Below are positions 1 through 8,168 of a stretch of 64,000 nucleotides of DNA, one piece after another. The stretch covers positions 9,779,001 through 9,843,000 of the forward strand of contig NZ_CP163443.1 in NCBI RefSeq assembly GCF_041053055.1, in the 5' to 3' direction. Each line of letters starts with the position of its first letter. Positions within the stretch are counted from its first letter, which is position 1. The notes under the pieces were generated by a model that was not told the origin of the DNA, ran no database searches, and saw only the letters and a list, made by a program, of their open reading frames with translations. The stretch comes from Streptomyces sp. R41 (GTDB taxonomy: Bacteria > Actinomycetota > Actinomycetes > Streptomycetales > Streptomycetaceae). The translations under genes and the position numbers were made by a program.

Positions 1-221
1 GCCACCGGGTCGTCGTCCACCGAGGGCCCTTTCGGCAGTTCGACTCCGGCGCCGGCTTTCAGGAAGGCGGGGAACCACTCGACGAGGTGACGGACGACGT
101 CCCGGGCGGCCCACCCCTCGCACGGTGCCGGCTTGTCCCATGCCTGTGGATCCGCGCCGCGTACGCGGTCGGTGAATACGCGTGCCACGGTGCGGTGCTC
201 ATCGGCTGCTGTTCTCGCCAT
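1..221 (-). CDS. TIGR03086/DinB-like metal-binding protein, C-terminus cut by window edge
   Basis: Only the first 73 residues are in the window (MARTAADEHRTVARVF...). The segment PAPCEGWAARDVVRHLVEW at about residues 31-49 is the typical N-terminal signature of the TIGR03086 family. These are mycothiol-dependent or metal-dependent proteins of the DinB fold, with no settled substrate. The ATG lies 2 bp after the stop of the SRPBCC gene, so it is the third gene of a tight operon headed by an ArsR regulator. Family assignment is from sequence pattern only, and the exact function is unknown. Confidence 0.75.
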   Translation of the reverse strand, partial: MARTAADEHRTVARVFTDRVRGADPQAWDKPAPCEGWAARDVVRHLVEWFPAFLKAGAGVELPKGPSVDDDPV

Positions 222-223
222 GA

Positions 224-757
224 TCAAGATCCCGTCTCGGTGTGTCGGTCGGCGCTGTCGCTCTGTTGACCGGCGAGCAGCTCGTCAAGCCGCTCGTAGC
301 CTTCGCGGACGCCGTAGTCCATGCCGCTCTTGAGCATCGAATCGCGGGCTTCGATGGAGTCCATGAGCGACTTGCCGGTGACCCGGGTGCGACCACCGAG
401 GTCCTCGAAGACGGCCGTCTCCAGGCTGACGCCGTCCGGAAATTCCTCGTAGGTGAAGGTCTGCACGATGCGTTCGTTGGGGCGCACCTCGTGGAACACA
501 CCGTGGAAGCCGTACTCGGTCCCGTCTTCGTCGCGATGCACATAGCGATAGGAGCCGCCGCTCCGCGCGTCGTACTGGTCGATCCGCATCGTGAGCCGGC
601 GCGGGCCGAGCCACTGGACGACCAGATCGGGGTCGGTGTACGCCCGGAACACGCGCTCCGGTGGAGCGTCGAACTCCCGGATGATCAGGATGGTGGGCAG
701 ATCCGGGTCGGCCTCGATCCGCGTCTCGTTGCGGTGGGGCGTGTCGGGGGTGCTCAT
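224..757 (-). CDS. SRPBCC/AHSA1-family protein
   Basis: 177 residues. The N-terminal part has the typical AHSA1 pattern REFDAPPERVFRAYTDPDLV (about residues 27-46) followed by WLGP. The C-terminal end has the long helix (SGMDYGVREGYERLDELL) that closes the START-like hydrophobic cavity. Members bind small hydrophobic ligands or act as Hsp90 activator-like domains; no substrate can be read here. The start ATG overlaps the stop of the upstream ArsR gene by 4 bp (ATGA), so the two are translationally coupled. ArsR plus SRPBCC pairs are common in actinobacteria, where the regulator usually represses its own operon. Confidence 0.85.
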   Translation of the reverse strand: MSTPDTPHRNETRIEADPDLPTILIIREFDAPPERVFRAYTDPDLVVQWLGPRRLTMRIDQYDARSGGSYRYVHRDEDGTEYGFHGVFHEVRPNERIVQTFTYEEFPDGVSLETAVFEDLGGRTRVTGKSLMDSIEARDSMLKSGMDYGVREGYERLDELLAGQQSDSADRHTETGS

Positions 758-1116
758 GATGCCGCCTCTTTCGTCGGGGTGCCGGTCGCCGGCTGCTCGC
801 CCATCTGTTCAAGGAGGGCATCGAGACGGCGGAAACGGTCCTCCGCCTCGCGCCGATATCGTTCGATCCACTTCGTCATCAGGTCGAAGACCTCCGCCTC
901 GAGGTGGCAGGGTCGCCGCTGGGCGTCTCTGCTGCGACTGACCAGGCCGGCGTCCTCCAGGACCTTGATGTGCTTGGACACGGCCTGAACCGTGACGTCG
1001 TACGGCTCGGCCAGTTCGTTGACCGTGGCGTCCCCGGCGGCGAGCCGGGCCACGATGTCGCGCCGAGTGGGGTCGGCCAGTGCGGAGAACACCAGCGACA
1101 GCCGATCGTCGGTCAC
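754..1116 (-). CDS. ArsR-family winged-helix repressor
   Basis: 120 residues from the GTG at 1116, chosen because GAGAGG lies 7 bases upstream; an in-frame ATG at 1137 has no such site. The core reads FSALADPTRRDIVARL, then NELAEPYDVTVQAVSKHIKV, the recognition-helix region (about residues 34-58), then LEDAGLV. I see no CxC metal-binding motif, so it is probably not a metal sensor. It heads an operon with the SRPBCC and DinB-like genes. Two inverted copies of an AACCNATTGGTT-type site lie just upstream, and autorepression is the likely mode of control. Confidence 0.88.
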   Translation of the reverse strand: MTDDRLSLVFSALADPTRRDIVARLAAGDATVNELAEPYDVTVQAVSKHIKVLEDAGLVSRSRDAQRRPCHLEAEVFDLMTKWIERYRREAEDRFRRLDALLEQMGEQPATGTPTKEAAS

Positions 1117-1132
1117 TTCGCACCCTCTCGTA

Positions 1133-1193
1133 TTCAACCGATTGGTTAAATACCATACGGCCGGGGTTCGGGCTTGTCAACCAATCGGTTGAA
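1133..1193 (-). promoter_or_regulatory. ArsR operon promoter with inverted operator pair
   Basis: TTCAACCGATTGGTTAAA (1133-1150) and its near reverse complement TCAACCAATCGGTTGAA (1177-1193) flank a 26-bp spacer directly upstream of the ArsR gene. Each arm is itself nearly dyad-symmetric. This is the expected form of an ArsR/SRPBCC operator; that the neighbouring ArsR binds it is inference. Confidence 0.65.
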
Positions 1194-1520
1194 TAACGGC
1201 GCGCCGTCCGCGCACGGCGAGAGGCGTCCGTAGCCGGGCGTCAGCCGTCGGTGCGTCGCCGGGGGCGGCGTCATGTATGGCTACGCGCGAGAGCGGACCA
1301 CGCTGCGTAGCGAGCTGCCCAGCGACATCGGGAGGCCGATGCCGTCCAGGGCTGCCCCACGCGACACAGCTCACGCCACTCTCATCCTCAACTGCCGCTG
1401 GAACTCTGCCTTCCGCCAAACCTCAGCTGTCTGGCGTAGTGACCCATGCCCCAGCGATCCGTACGCTCCCCGGTGGCACTGATCCGAAGCCGATCGGTTC
1501 GCTGGGAGTGGAGGCCCGCC

Positions 1521-2510
1521 GTGCACCCAGGCCGTACCCGCGTGTTGATCTGGACAGCCCTGGCCACACTGGTCATGGCGGTCCTGCCCGGGACCGCGAC
1601 CGCGACCGCGGGCGTCGGCGGCGAGGGTGGGGGCGGCGGCGCCCGTGTCGTGGCGGAGGAGAACGTCGGCCCTCACCTGGTCGACCTGACCGTTTCGTCG
1701 CCCGCTCTGGGCCGAACCGCCAAGGTGCGGCTGCTGACCCCGGACGGCTGGAACGAGCGGCGGAAGAGCCAGCGGTGGCCGGTGTTGTACCTGCTCCACG
1801 GCTGCTGCGACACGTATGACAGCTGGACCCGCGAAACCGACGTCGCGACGCTGCCGCAGCTCCGCCACACACTGGTCGTCATGCCCGAGGGCGGACCGGC
1901 CGGGTGGTACAGCGACTGGTGGAACCACGGCAAGGGCGGCCCGCCGGCGTGGGAGACCTTCCACCTGCGCGAGCTGCGCCCGCTGCTGGAGCACGGCTAC
2001 GGTGCCGGCGAACGCCGGGTGATCGCCGGGCTGTCCATGGGCGGCCTCGGCTCCCTGCTCTACGCCGCGCACCACCCCGGAATGTTCCGCGCGGCGGCGA
2101 GCTACAGCGGCGTGGTGCACCCCTTGTACGGCGACTTCCCGTCCGGCCTGATGGGCGTGTTGAAGGAGTTCGGCGAGGACCCCCTCGCCCTGTGGGGCGA
2201 CCCGGTGGCCCAGCGCGCCATCTGGGAGGCGCACGACCCGTACTACCTCGCGAACCGGCTGCGCTCGATCCCCGTCTTCTTGTCGAGCGGCGACGGCACC
2301 GCCGGCCCGTTCGACCCGCCCGGCGCCTACGACGACCTCGAGGCACTGCTGAACGAGATGAACCACGCTGTCGCCGACCGGCTGAAGGCCGCCGGGGTGC
2401 GGCTCACCACTGACTTCTACGGACCCGGCACCCACGACTGGCCCTACTGGGAGCGCGAACTGCACCGCTCCCTGCCGCTGCTGCTGCACGCCCTGCAGCC
2501 GGGCCGCTGA
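1521..2510 (+). CDS. Secreted esterase, Ag85/esterase D-like alpha/beta hydrolase
   Basis: 329 residues from the GTG at 1521, which has GGAGTGGAGG six bases upstream. Residues 1-30 form a signal peptide (two Arg/basic residues, then LIWTALATLVMAVLPGTATATA). The mature part has the oxyanion-side motif VLYLLHGCCDTYDSW, the nucleophile elbow GLSMGG (Ser at about 172), and a C-terminal GPGTHDWPYW carrying the likely catalytic His. This is the esterase (PF00756) fold of mycolyltransferases and diacylglycerol acyltransferase-like proteins. It is most likely an exported carboxylesterase; acyltransfer cannot be excluded. It stands alone, with no operon partner. Confidence 0.85.
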   Translation: MHPGRTRVLIWTALATLVMAVLPGTATATAGVGGEGGGGGARVVAEENVGPHLVDLTVSSPALGRTAKVRLLTPDGWNERRKSQRWPVLYLLHGCCDTYDSWTRETDVATLPQLRHTLVVMPEGGPAGWYSDWWNHGKGGPPAWETFHLRELRPLLEHGYGAGERRVIAGLSMGGLGSLLYAAHHPGMFRAAASYSGVVHPLYGDFPSGLMGVLKEFGEDPLALWGDPVAQRAIWEAHDPYYLANRLRSIPVFLSSGDGTAGPFDPPGAYDDLEALLNEMNHAVADRLKAAGVRLTTDFYGPGTHDWPYWERELHRSLPLLLHALQPGR

Positions 2511-2656
2511 CTGAGCCCGACTGAACGTTGTAGCTGCGTGCGTGAAGCGCAGGCTCGATCAGGTACGGCCGACTGTGCGTTGGCCGTAGCCGTCACGGAA
2601 GCGCGGTCACAACCGTTTCAAGACGCCTCATCAATTGACGCCCCACCCTCGGTGCA

Positions 2657-2670
2657 GCGCAGCGCTGCGC
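2657..2670. repeat. 14-bp perfect palindrome
   Basis: GCGCAGCGCTGCGC lies between two converging genes. It might contribute to termination of the esterase transcript, but there is no T-run and its role is unknown. The rest of 2511-2741 shows no gene. Confidence 0.3.
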
Positions 2671-2741
2671 AAAGCTGAATCCCAGGTCCTCGGTGCACAT
2701 CCAGGTCCAGCAGATGGAGCGGCTGGGGACTGCGGAACGCC

Positions 2742-2775
2742 GACGGGGTGCCCGACCCTGCTCGGACACCCCGTC
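2742..2775 (-). terminator. Hairpin terminator after the phosphodiesterase gene
   Basis: GACGGGGTG pairs with CACCCCGTC, with an inner CCGA/TCGG pair around a CCCTGC loop. It lies just after the stop of the minus-strand gene that ends at 2786, so it is a likely factor-independent terminator lacking a strong U-tract, as is common in streptomycetes. Confidence 0.65.
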
Positions 2776-2785
2776 ATGGGTCAGG

Positions 2786-5700
2786 TCACCGGACGATGAC
2801 CTGGGCGCTGCCCGTGATGCCGCCGGAGGTCACCGAGATGGTGACGGTGCCGGGACGGTGGGCGGTCAGGGCTCCGGTGGAGGGATCCATCGAGGCGACC
2901 TCGGGGTTGTCGGAGGTCCAGACGTGGGAGGCCGGGTCCGCGATCGGGATGGTGAGCGGTGCGATGTTGTCGCCGGCGACTTGGTCGCCGGTCGCGGTCA
3001 GGGTGACGTGGTCGCCCTTGGCGATCGGGTCCTTGGGGGCCTTGACGGTGATCGACGAGAGGGCGGGCTCGACGGTGTACTGCAAGTCACCGTCGTCGCC
3101 GATCCGGATCAGACCGAAGTGGTAGATGCCACCCTGGTCGGCCGGGGCGTAGGCCGGCATGCCGAGGTCCGCGAAGGTGAACTGCGGGATGCCGCCTTCG
3201 GCGGTGGTCACGCTCTGACCCTCGGGGTCGAGGATCTGCTCGGCAAAGCCGCGGGCGTGACCGTACATCATGACCACGTGCTGCTTCGGGTGCGTTTCCT
3301 GGTAGCGCTGCACCAGCCGCAGGTACATCCGCGCTTCCCAGCGGTCCGTGAACTGGCTGTTCGCGGCCGGGTGCGGGTCGTACGCGGGCATGTGGGTGAT
3401 GACCAGTACGTCCTTGGCGGTGGTGTCTGTCAACTGCTGGACCAGCCAGGGGTACTGTGCGCCCGCCGGGTCCTGGAACGGGTCCGAGGACTGCAGGCTG
3501 CCGTGCGAGTTGTCGGTGACGATCAGCCGCGCCGCGCCCTGAGTGTAGGAGTAGTGGGTGTCACCGAAGGTGTCGCTGTAGTTGCCGTTCTCGGAGTCGG
3601 CGCCCTGGGTGATCTCGTGGTTGCCGACGATGTCGCGCTCGGGGATGCCGAGGGCGTCCATCTTGGACTTGGCGTACTGCAGGTCCGCCGACTTGCCGTC
3701 GTCGGACATGTCACCGAGGAACTGGGCGGCGTCCGGCCGGGCCTGCGGGCTGAGGGTGGGCAGCCGCTTGGCGATGGAGTCCATCACGTTGCTGCTGACC
3801 GACCCGGGGTCGCCAGCCAGCATGTGCGCGTCGTCGCCGGCGAGGAGGGTGGTGCCGCGCCTGGCGAAGTCGGCGGAATCCTCCTCGAAGGACAGCCACT
3901 TCGGGTTCTGCGGGATCGCGTGGTACTCGGGCGCCGTGACCGGTCGCGGCGAGTACAGCGCCTGCAGGCCCGCGACATTGAGCGAGCCGCTGTAGGCGGT
4001 GCTCGGGCTGATCGCCAGGAAGTCGATGAAGCTGATGGTCAGCGGGAACTGCATGCCCGCCGGCAGCTGAGCGACTGCCAGGTGCCAGTCCTTCCAAGTG
4101 ACGTAGGTCGGGTAGAGCGTCGTGGACGTGCCGTTGACGCCGATGTACTTCTCGGCGAGCTCGATGCCGTTGCCGTCACCCTTGATCCACACACCGATGG
4201 CGGTGGGAACCTGGCCGTTGTTGGTGTCGGTCTTCAGGGTGGTACGCGGCGAGAGCACCAGCTGCTTGACGCCGGAGCCGGCCGGCATCGAGTAGTCGAG
4301 CCGCAGCGACCCGGACTCGGTGGAGCCCGGCGGGACGACGCCGGGGTCGGCGGTCAGGGTGGCGGGCTTGCCGGTGGTGTTGTTGCTGAGGCGCCAGACG
4401 TCGAGGCTGGTCATCGGGTCGATGACCTTGCTGACGCTGCCGACGGCGATCGACGTGGTAGCGGTGGCGCCCGCGGCCGTCGCGCTCACCTCGGCGAGAC
4501 CGCCGTTGTCGTCGGTCGCGGTGAACAGGCCGTGCGCGTCGAGGGTGCCCAGATTGTCCGGCGTGACCTTCCAGTTGGCCGCCTCAGCGGGGATCTGCAC
4601 CTCGCCGCCGTCCTTGACGGTTCCGGACAGGGCGAGCTGCTGGGTGGCGCCGTTGTCGAGGTCGGCCTTGTCGGGCGTGACCGTGAGGGTCTCGAGCTTG
4701 CTGACGACCTCGAGCTTCTCGGAAGTGAAGGCCTTGCCATTGGAGGCGATGATCCGGCCCGTGCCGGTGCGGTGCGGGGTGAGCTTGCCGTCCTCGTACG
4801 TGGCGAGGCCCGAGGGCTCGATCCGGACGTCGACCCGGCCGGCCGACGGGTTGGCGAACCGGTCGATGGAGTGCACCGGGAGCGGGATGGAGCCGCCTGC
4901 GACGGTGGTGACCGTCTTGCCGCCGTTCACCACGACCTTGACGGCCGGTCCGGCCTCCTTGGCGGTGGAGTAGAAGAAGATCCCGTTGGCGACCGGGCGC
5001 TCGGTGTTGCCGGGCAGGTCGGACGGTGTGTTGACGACCTCGGCCTGGTCGGCGCCGGGGGCGCGGCTGACCATGCCGGTGGAGCCGCCGCCGTCGAACA
5101 GCATCGCGGTGTGGGCGCCGTGGGCGACCATGTAGCCGGCGACCTGCTCCGGCGTCACGCCGAAGGCCGTTGAGGCGCCGCCGTGGCCGTCGACGGCGAC
5201 GACGATGGCGTGCTTGCCGTCCTGGGTGATGCCGACGGCGGTCTCCGGGTTGGCGCCGCTCGGCGGGGTGCCGGTCGGGTCCTTGTAGACCTTGCCGTCC
5301 TTCACCAGCGTGGCGACACCGCTGATCAGCTGGGTGACATCGTTGTCAGGAGACAATTGGGTGGTGATGCCCACCGTGTCACCCGTGCGCAGGTCGTTGC
5401 TCAGCCACTGCCCGCCGTCGCCGGCGCCGAGCAGACCGAGTTGGTCGGCCGAGAGCCGCGGCACGGTGGTGACACCGGTCTGCACGCTGTCGACGACGAA
5501 GCCGCCGTCGGTGGTGTGGCCGAGCGCAAGGGTGGAGGGCTTGGACAGGCCCGGGGTCTCACCCAGGTCGGGGGTGACCTCGGTGATGCCGCCGGACGCC
5601 ACGTCGTTCACGGTGTTCACCGAGGTGAGCGCGCGGGTCGCGGAGCCGGCGGTGATCGTCCCGGAGAAGGTTTCCGGGCCCATCACCATGGTGCCGTCGG

Positions 5701-6235
5701 GCTTGACGCCCAGCTGGGAGGCGAACCCCGGCTTGGGGCTCTTCAGCAGGTGCCCGTTGGAGATGATGCCGCCGAGCGGACGTCCGCTGGCGTGGATCTC
5801 GAAGTAGTCGCCGTTGACGCCGGCCACCGCGTGGGTGCGGTGGGCCATCGATGACGGGGTCTCGTCCGCCGGGTTGGTGATGGTGTCGCCGGCCTCGACC
5901 ATGCCGACCCGGAGGTTCGGGTCGCCGAGGTCGGCCTTGAGCACCTGGATGTGCTGGCGGCCGCCAACGGTGTCGTAGGTCTCGCTGTAGTGCTGCAGTC
6001 CGCGAGTGACGGTCTCGGCCGGCGTACGGGTGTAGTCCACCACCGACGGCCAGTTTTCCGGTGTGTCCGGGAGCCAGTTCCGGTCCACCACATGGCTGTT
6101 CGCGACCGGGTCGTCGGCGGAGCCAAAAGCGGTTCCCGCCCCCGTCACGGCACTGGCGAGCGCCAGCGCCACCGCGGTTGCCAGTGCGGTACGGCGAGCG
6201 CCGGCCCCCACAATTCTCTTTGCGCCAAGTCTCAT
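2786..6235 (-). CDS. Exported NAGPA-type phosphodiester glycosidase fused to a calcineurin-like metallophosphoesterase
   Basis: 1149 residues from the ATG at 6235 (AAGGAAG six bases upstream), with a signal peptide of about 40 residues. Order of parts: a phosphodiester glycosidase (NAGPA, PF09992) domain at about 90-425 with the conserved NGDYF and FDGGGSTGM (about 380-388); Ig-like/Big_2 stretches at about 430-600; a jelly-roll-like segment at about 600-765; a metallophosphoesterase domain at about 780-1045 with GDMSDDG, GNHE (871-874), THMPAYD (947-953) and GHARGF (992-997); and a C-terminal Big_2 domain (VWTSDNPEVASMDPSTG). NAGPA enzymes cleave phosphodiester-linked N-acetylglucosamine and the second domain hydrolyses phosphoesters. 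Together they could strip phosphosugar decorations from cell-wall polymers or exopolysaccharide. The substrate is inference; the domain calls are firm. Confidence 0.88.
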   Translation of the reverse strand: MRLGAKRIVGAGARRTALATAVALALASAVTGAGTAFGSADDPVANSHVVDRNWLPDTPENWPSVVDYTRTPAETVTRGLQHYSETYDTVGGRQHIQVLKADLGDPNLRVGMVEAGDTITNPADETPSSMAHRTHAVAGVNGDYFEIHASGRPLGGIISNGHLLKSPKPGFASQLGVKPDGTMVMGPETFSGTITAGSATRALTSVNTVNDVASGGITEVTPDLGETPGLSKPSTLALGHTTDGGFVVDSVQTGVTTVPRLSADQLGLLGAGDGGQWLSNDLRTGDTVGITTQLSPDNDVTQLISGVATLVKDGKVYKDPTGTPPSGANPETAVGITQDGKHAIVVAVDGHGGASTAFGVTPEQVAGYMVAHGAHTAMLFDGGGSTGMVSRAPGADQAEVVNTPSDLPGNTERPVANGIFFYSTAKEAGPAVKVVVNGGKTVTTVAGGSIPLPVHSIDRFANPSAGRVDVRIEPSGLATYEDGKLTPHRTGTGRIIASNGKAFTSEKLEVVSKLETLTVTPDKADLDNGATQQLALSGTVKDGGEVQIPAEAANWKVTPDNLGTLDAHGLFTATDDNGGLAEVSATAAGATATTSIAVGSVSKVIDPMTSLDVWRLSNNTTGKPATLTADPGVVPPGSTESGSLRLDYSMPAGSGVKQLVLSPRTTLKTDTNNGQVPTAIGVWIKGDGNGIELAEKYIGVNGTSTTLYPTYVTWKDWHLAVAQLPAGMQFPLTISFIDFLAISPSTAYSGSLNVAGLQALYSPRPVTAPEYHAIPQNPKWLSFEEDSADFARRGTTLLAGDDAHMLAGDPGSVSSNVMDSIAKRLPTLSPQARPDAAQFLGDMSDDGKSADLQYAKSKMDALGIPERDIVGNHEITQGADSENGNYSDTFGDTHYSYTQGAARLIVTDNSHGSLQSSDPFQDPAGAQYPWLVQQLTDTTAKDVLVITHMPAYDPHPAANSQFTDRWEARMYLRLVQRYQETHPKQHVVMMYGHARGFAEQILDPEGQSVTTAEGGIPQFTFADLGMPAYAPADQGGIYHFGLIRIGDDGDLQYTVEPALSSITVKAPKDPIAKGDHVTLTATGDQVAGDNIAPLTIPIADPASHVWTSDNPEVASMDPSTGALTAHRPGTVTISVTSGGITGSAQVIVR

Positions 6236-6639
6236 TGCGTGCTTCCTTACGGACGTGCGCGCCGGTGGGTCACCGGCGCGCACAACCACCGCACACCCGC
6301 CCGGCGGATCACAGGTTTCCGTTGCGGGTGACGCAGATGACCATCAGAAATGCTCTCCGACCGCATTCAGTCAAGTTGCGTTAACCGTCAACTTTCACGC
6401 GCCTAGGAGGACCTGCTAGGTCTTCCCCGGCATAGATGATCTTGAGTCAGGAGCTCGCTGCCGCCTGCCGGCATCAGGAGCACGCTGCCGCCTGCCAGGT
6501 GGAGCAGAGCAACTCCCATGATTGCGCCACGTTTTGGAACACCGGACGCACGGTCCTGTCCATGGGGCGTGTTCCGGAACCGTTCTTGTCCTTGGCGGTC
6601 TGTCGGCGCGCCGCAGCGGGCGAGGCTCCCGGCGGGCGC
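6236..6639. other. Promoter region of the phosphodiesterase and spacer; no gene seen
   Basis: Contains the upstream region of the large phosphodiesterase. I see no intact gene. A 27-bp tandem duplication (6451-6504) is listed separately. Confidence 0.4.
6451..6504. repeat. 27-bp imperfect tandem duplication
   Basis: Two consecutive 27-base units, each beginning GAGC-CGCTGCCGCCTGCC (6451-6477 and 6478-6504). On the minus strand they would add a nine-codon repeat (LLMPAGGSE-like) to a reading frame that is itself degenerate. Confidence 0.6.
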
Positions 6640-6755
6640 GATCTGCTCTGCGGAGTCGATGGTCAGACGGTAGCGGGTCTTGTCGGCGACCCGATCGGTG
6701 ACGTACTGGCACCAGTTGGTCGGCGTACGGCGGAGCCATGTGGACGGGTCCTGGT
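6640..6755 (-). pseudogene. C-terminal fragment of a DUF1524-type HNH endonuclease
   Basis: The minus strand encodes STWLRRTPTNWCQYVTDRVA followed by DKTRYRLTIDSAEQ. This resembles the C-terminal end of secreted HNH (DUF1524/GmrSD-type) nucleases, which usually carry C-YV--WV--K--W-L-VD--E. The HNH core is missing and no start or intact frame is present. A fragment resembling the N-terminal half of such a protein lies at about 17.6 kb. Confidence 0.5.
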
Positions 6756-6917
6756 CGGACTTGGACCGGTTGGAAGCGCGCGGATTCGTGGATTCCTGGA
6801 CCATTGCAATGTCGACCCCATCCTGCGGGCGCCGTAAAGGGCGTCATCGCGAGCGAGTTCGGCAGTATCCAGGCGGCGCGAGCGGTTGTCGGTGCCGAGA
6901 GGGCGGCTGGGACGTGG

Positions 6918-7472
6918 TCACGCCCGGCGAACGGCTCTGTGGAGGATTCCCCCCCCGCGCCCGGCGTCGAGGTGGCGCACGCCGGCTTCGTCGCCCTCGA
7001 GGTCGGTGAACTCCCGACCCGCGTACCGTGACAGCATCCCGCGCCCCACCGTGATCGTTCTCGCCGATAGCCGCCGTACCAAGGCTGGCTGGAGGATGCA
7101 CAGGACGTTGGCCCGTCCGCGGGCGAATCGGATGGCGTGGTGGAGCTGTCTATCCCTTCGGGCGGGGCCGAAATGATGCAGTACACCGGGGCAACCAGGC
7201 CGAACGTGGTCAGCAGGGCCCGGCGGCGTCCAGGCGGGTGGTGCCCCGTGCGCGCTGCGATGCAGCCGGGTCCGCGGATGGCCCTCCAGCGCCTTCAGCA
7301 GGCTTCGTGCGGCGGTGGCGTACACGGTGGGATCGGCGATCGAACGGGTCACCGTGTCGGCGATGTCCTTGGCGGCATTGCCGGGCTGGAATCCGCTCAT
7401 CGGCACGTCGAGACCGGGGAGGGCGGCGACGCTGTCGACGTCGAGGAGGTTGATGCTCTTCCTCCGCCGCAA
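6918..7472 (-). pseudogene. Unidentified degenerate coding region
   Basis: Two stretches in the same minus-strand frame look genuinely coding by codon use: DVDSVAALPGLDVPMSGFQPGNAAKDIADT... (about 7260-7455) and RFARGRANVLCILQPALVRRLSARTITVGRGMLSRYAGREF (about 6960-7130). The part between them has poorer codon use, which suggests compensating frameshifts or deletions. I do not recognise the family. It sits in a decayed stretch between the HNH fragment and a MerR gene. Confidence 0.35.
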
Positions 7473-7678
7473 CTGCCCTACAGCCAGGCATCACCGCCTG
7501 GATCCAGACCGGAGGCAACTGGGCCCGTTACGCCGTAGAACTCCACAACCGCCCCCACCGCAGCCTTCACTGAGCCACCCAGCAGATGCTAGTAAATCGC
7601 GGAGCGCTTGACGGTCCAGCGGCCCTGTCCTCTCAGCCAGGATTCAGAGCGATTGAAAAGTTCATCTCAAAGGCCTCC

Positions 7679-8050
7679 TCATGCCGCGGTCCGGCGGGTG
7701 TCGCGGTGGGTCTGGGCCGCAACCATCAGGCCGTCGAGCGCGTCGCGGGTGTTCAGCAGGTCCTCGATGTGGGCGGAGAGCCGGTCGCGCTCCTTGGCCA
7801 TGCGTTCCAGCGCGGCGTCGGAGTTCTCGTCGCTGGGCGCGTCGCGGCACGGCATCAGTTCCATGATGGTGCGGCTGGACAGCCCGGCCTTGTACAGGCG
7901 CTGGATGAAGGCGACCCGCTCGATGTCGTCCTCCGTGTAGTGCCGCTGCCCGCCGGCGCTGCGGGTGCTGGTGAGCAGTCCCTGCTCCTCGTAGTACCGC
8001 AGCGAACGGACACTGGCTCCGGTCCGCGCCGCGAGTTCGCCGATCCGCAT
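7679..8050 (-). CDS. MerR-family transcriptional regulator
   Basis: 123 residues from the ATG at 8050, with GGGAGG just upstream. It begins MRIGELAARTGASVRSLRYYEEQGLL, the standard MerR winged-helix start. GGQRHY and a FIQRLYKAGLSSRTIMELMPC segment follow, then a dimerisation coiled coil (about 80-112). It is of the short effector-domain-poor type. It is divergent from an ene-reductase gene, so it probably regulates that gene in response to electrophiles or redox-active compounds. A Cys in LMPC is the only candidate sensor residue. Confidence 0.9.
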   Translation of the reverse strand: MRIGELAARTGASVRSLRYYEEQGLLTSTRSAGGQRHYTEDDIERVAFIQRLYKAGLSSRTIMELMPCRDAPSDENSDAALERMAKERDRLSAHIEDLLNTRDALDGLMVAAQTHRDTRRTAA

Positions 8051-8085
8051 CTCACCCTCCCGACCGTGACCTGGGCCCCAGGACT

Positions 8086-8105
8086 TGCATCTCACATTGA
8101 TGTCA
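8086..8105 (+). promoter_or_regulatory. Possible MerR operator between divergent genes
   Basis: Imperfect dyad TGCATC (8086-8091) and GATGTCA (8099-8105) in the 118-bp gap between the MerR and ene-reductase genes. It is followed by TTTTAG. MerR proteins act on dyads within long-spacer promoters, which fits the layout, but the dyad is imperfect. Confidence 0.4.
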
Positions 8106-8168
8106 GGTTTTAGCGTACCTGTCGGGCCCGCCGTCCTGGGCCCTCGACTCGTACGAAGGAGTTCCGGC

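Noticed and set aside
2693..5173. 826-codon plus-strand open frame
   Set aside because: It is antisense to the NAGPA/metallophosphatase gene and its product is a Val/Gly/Arg-rich string without domains; a high-GC shadow.
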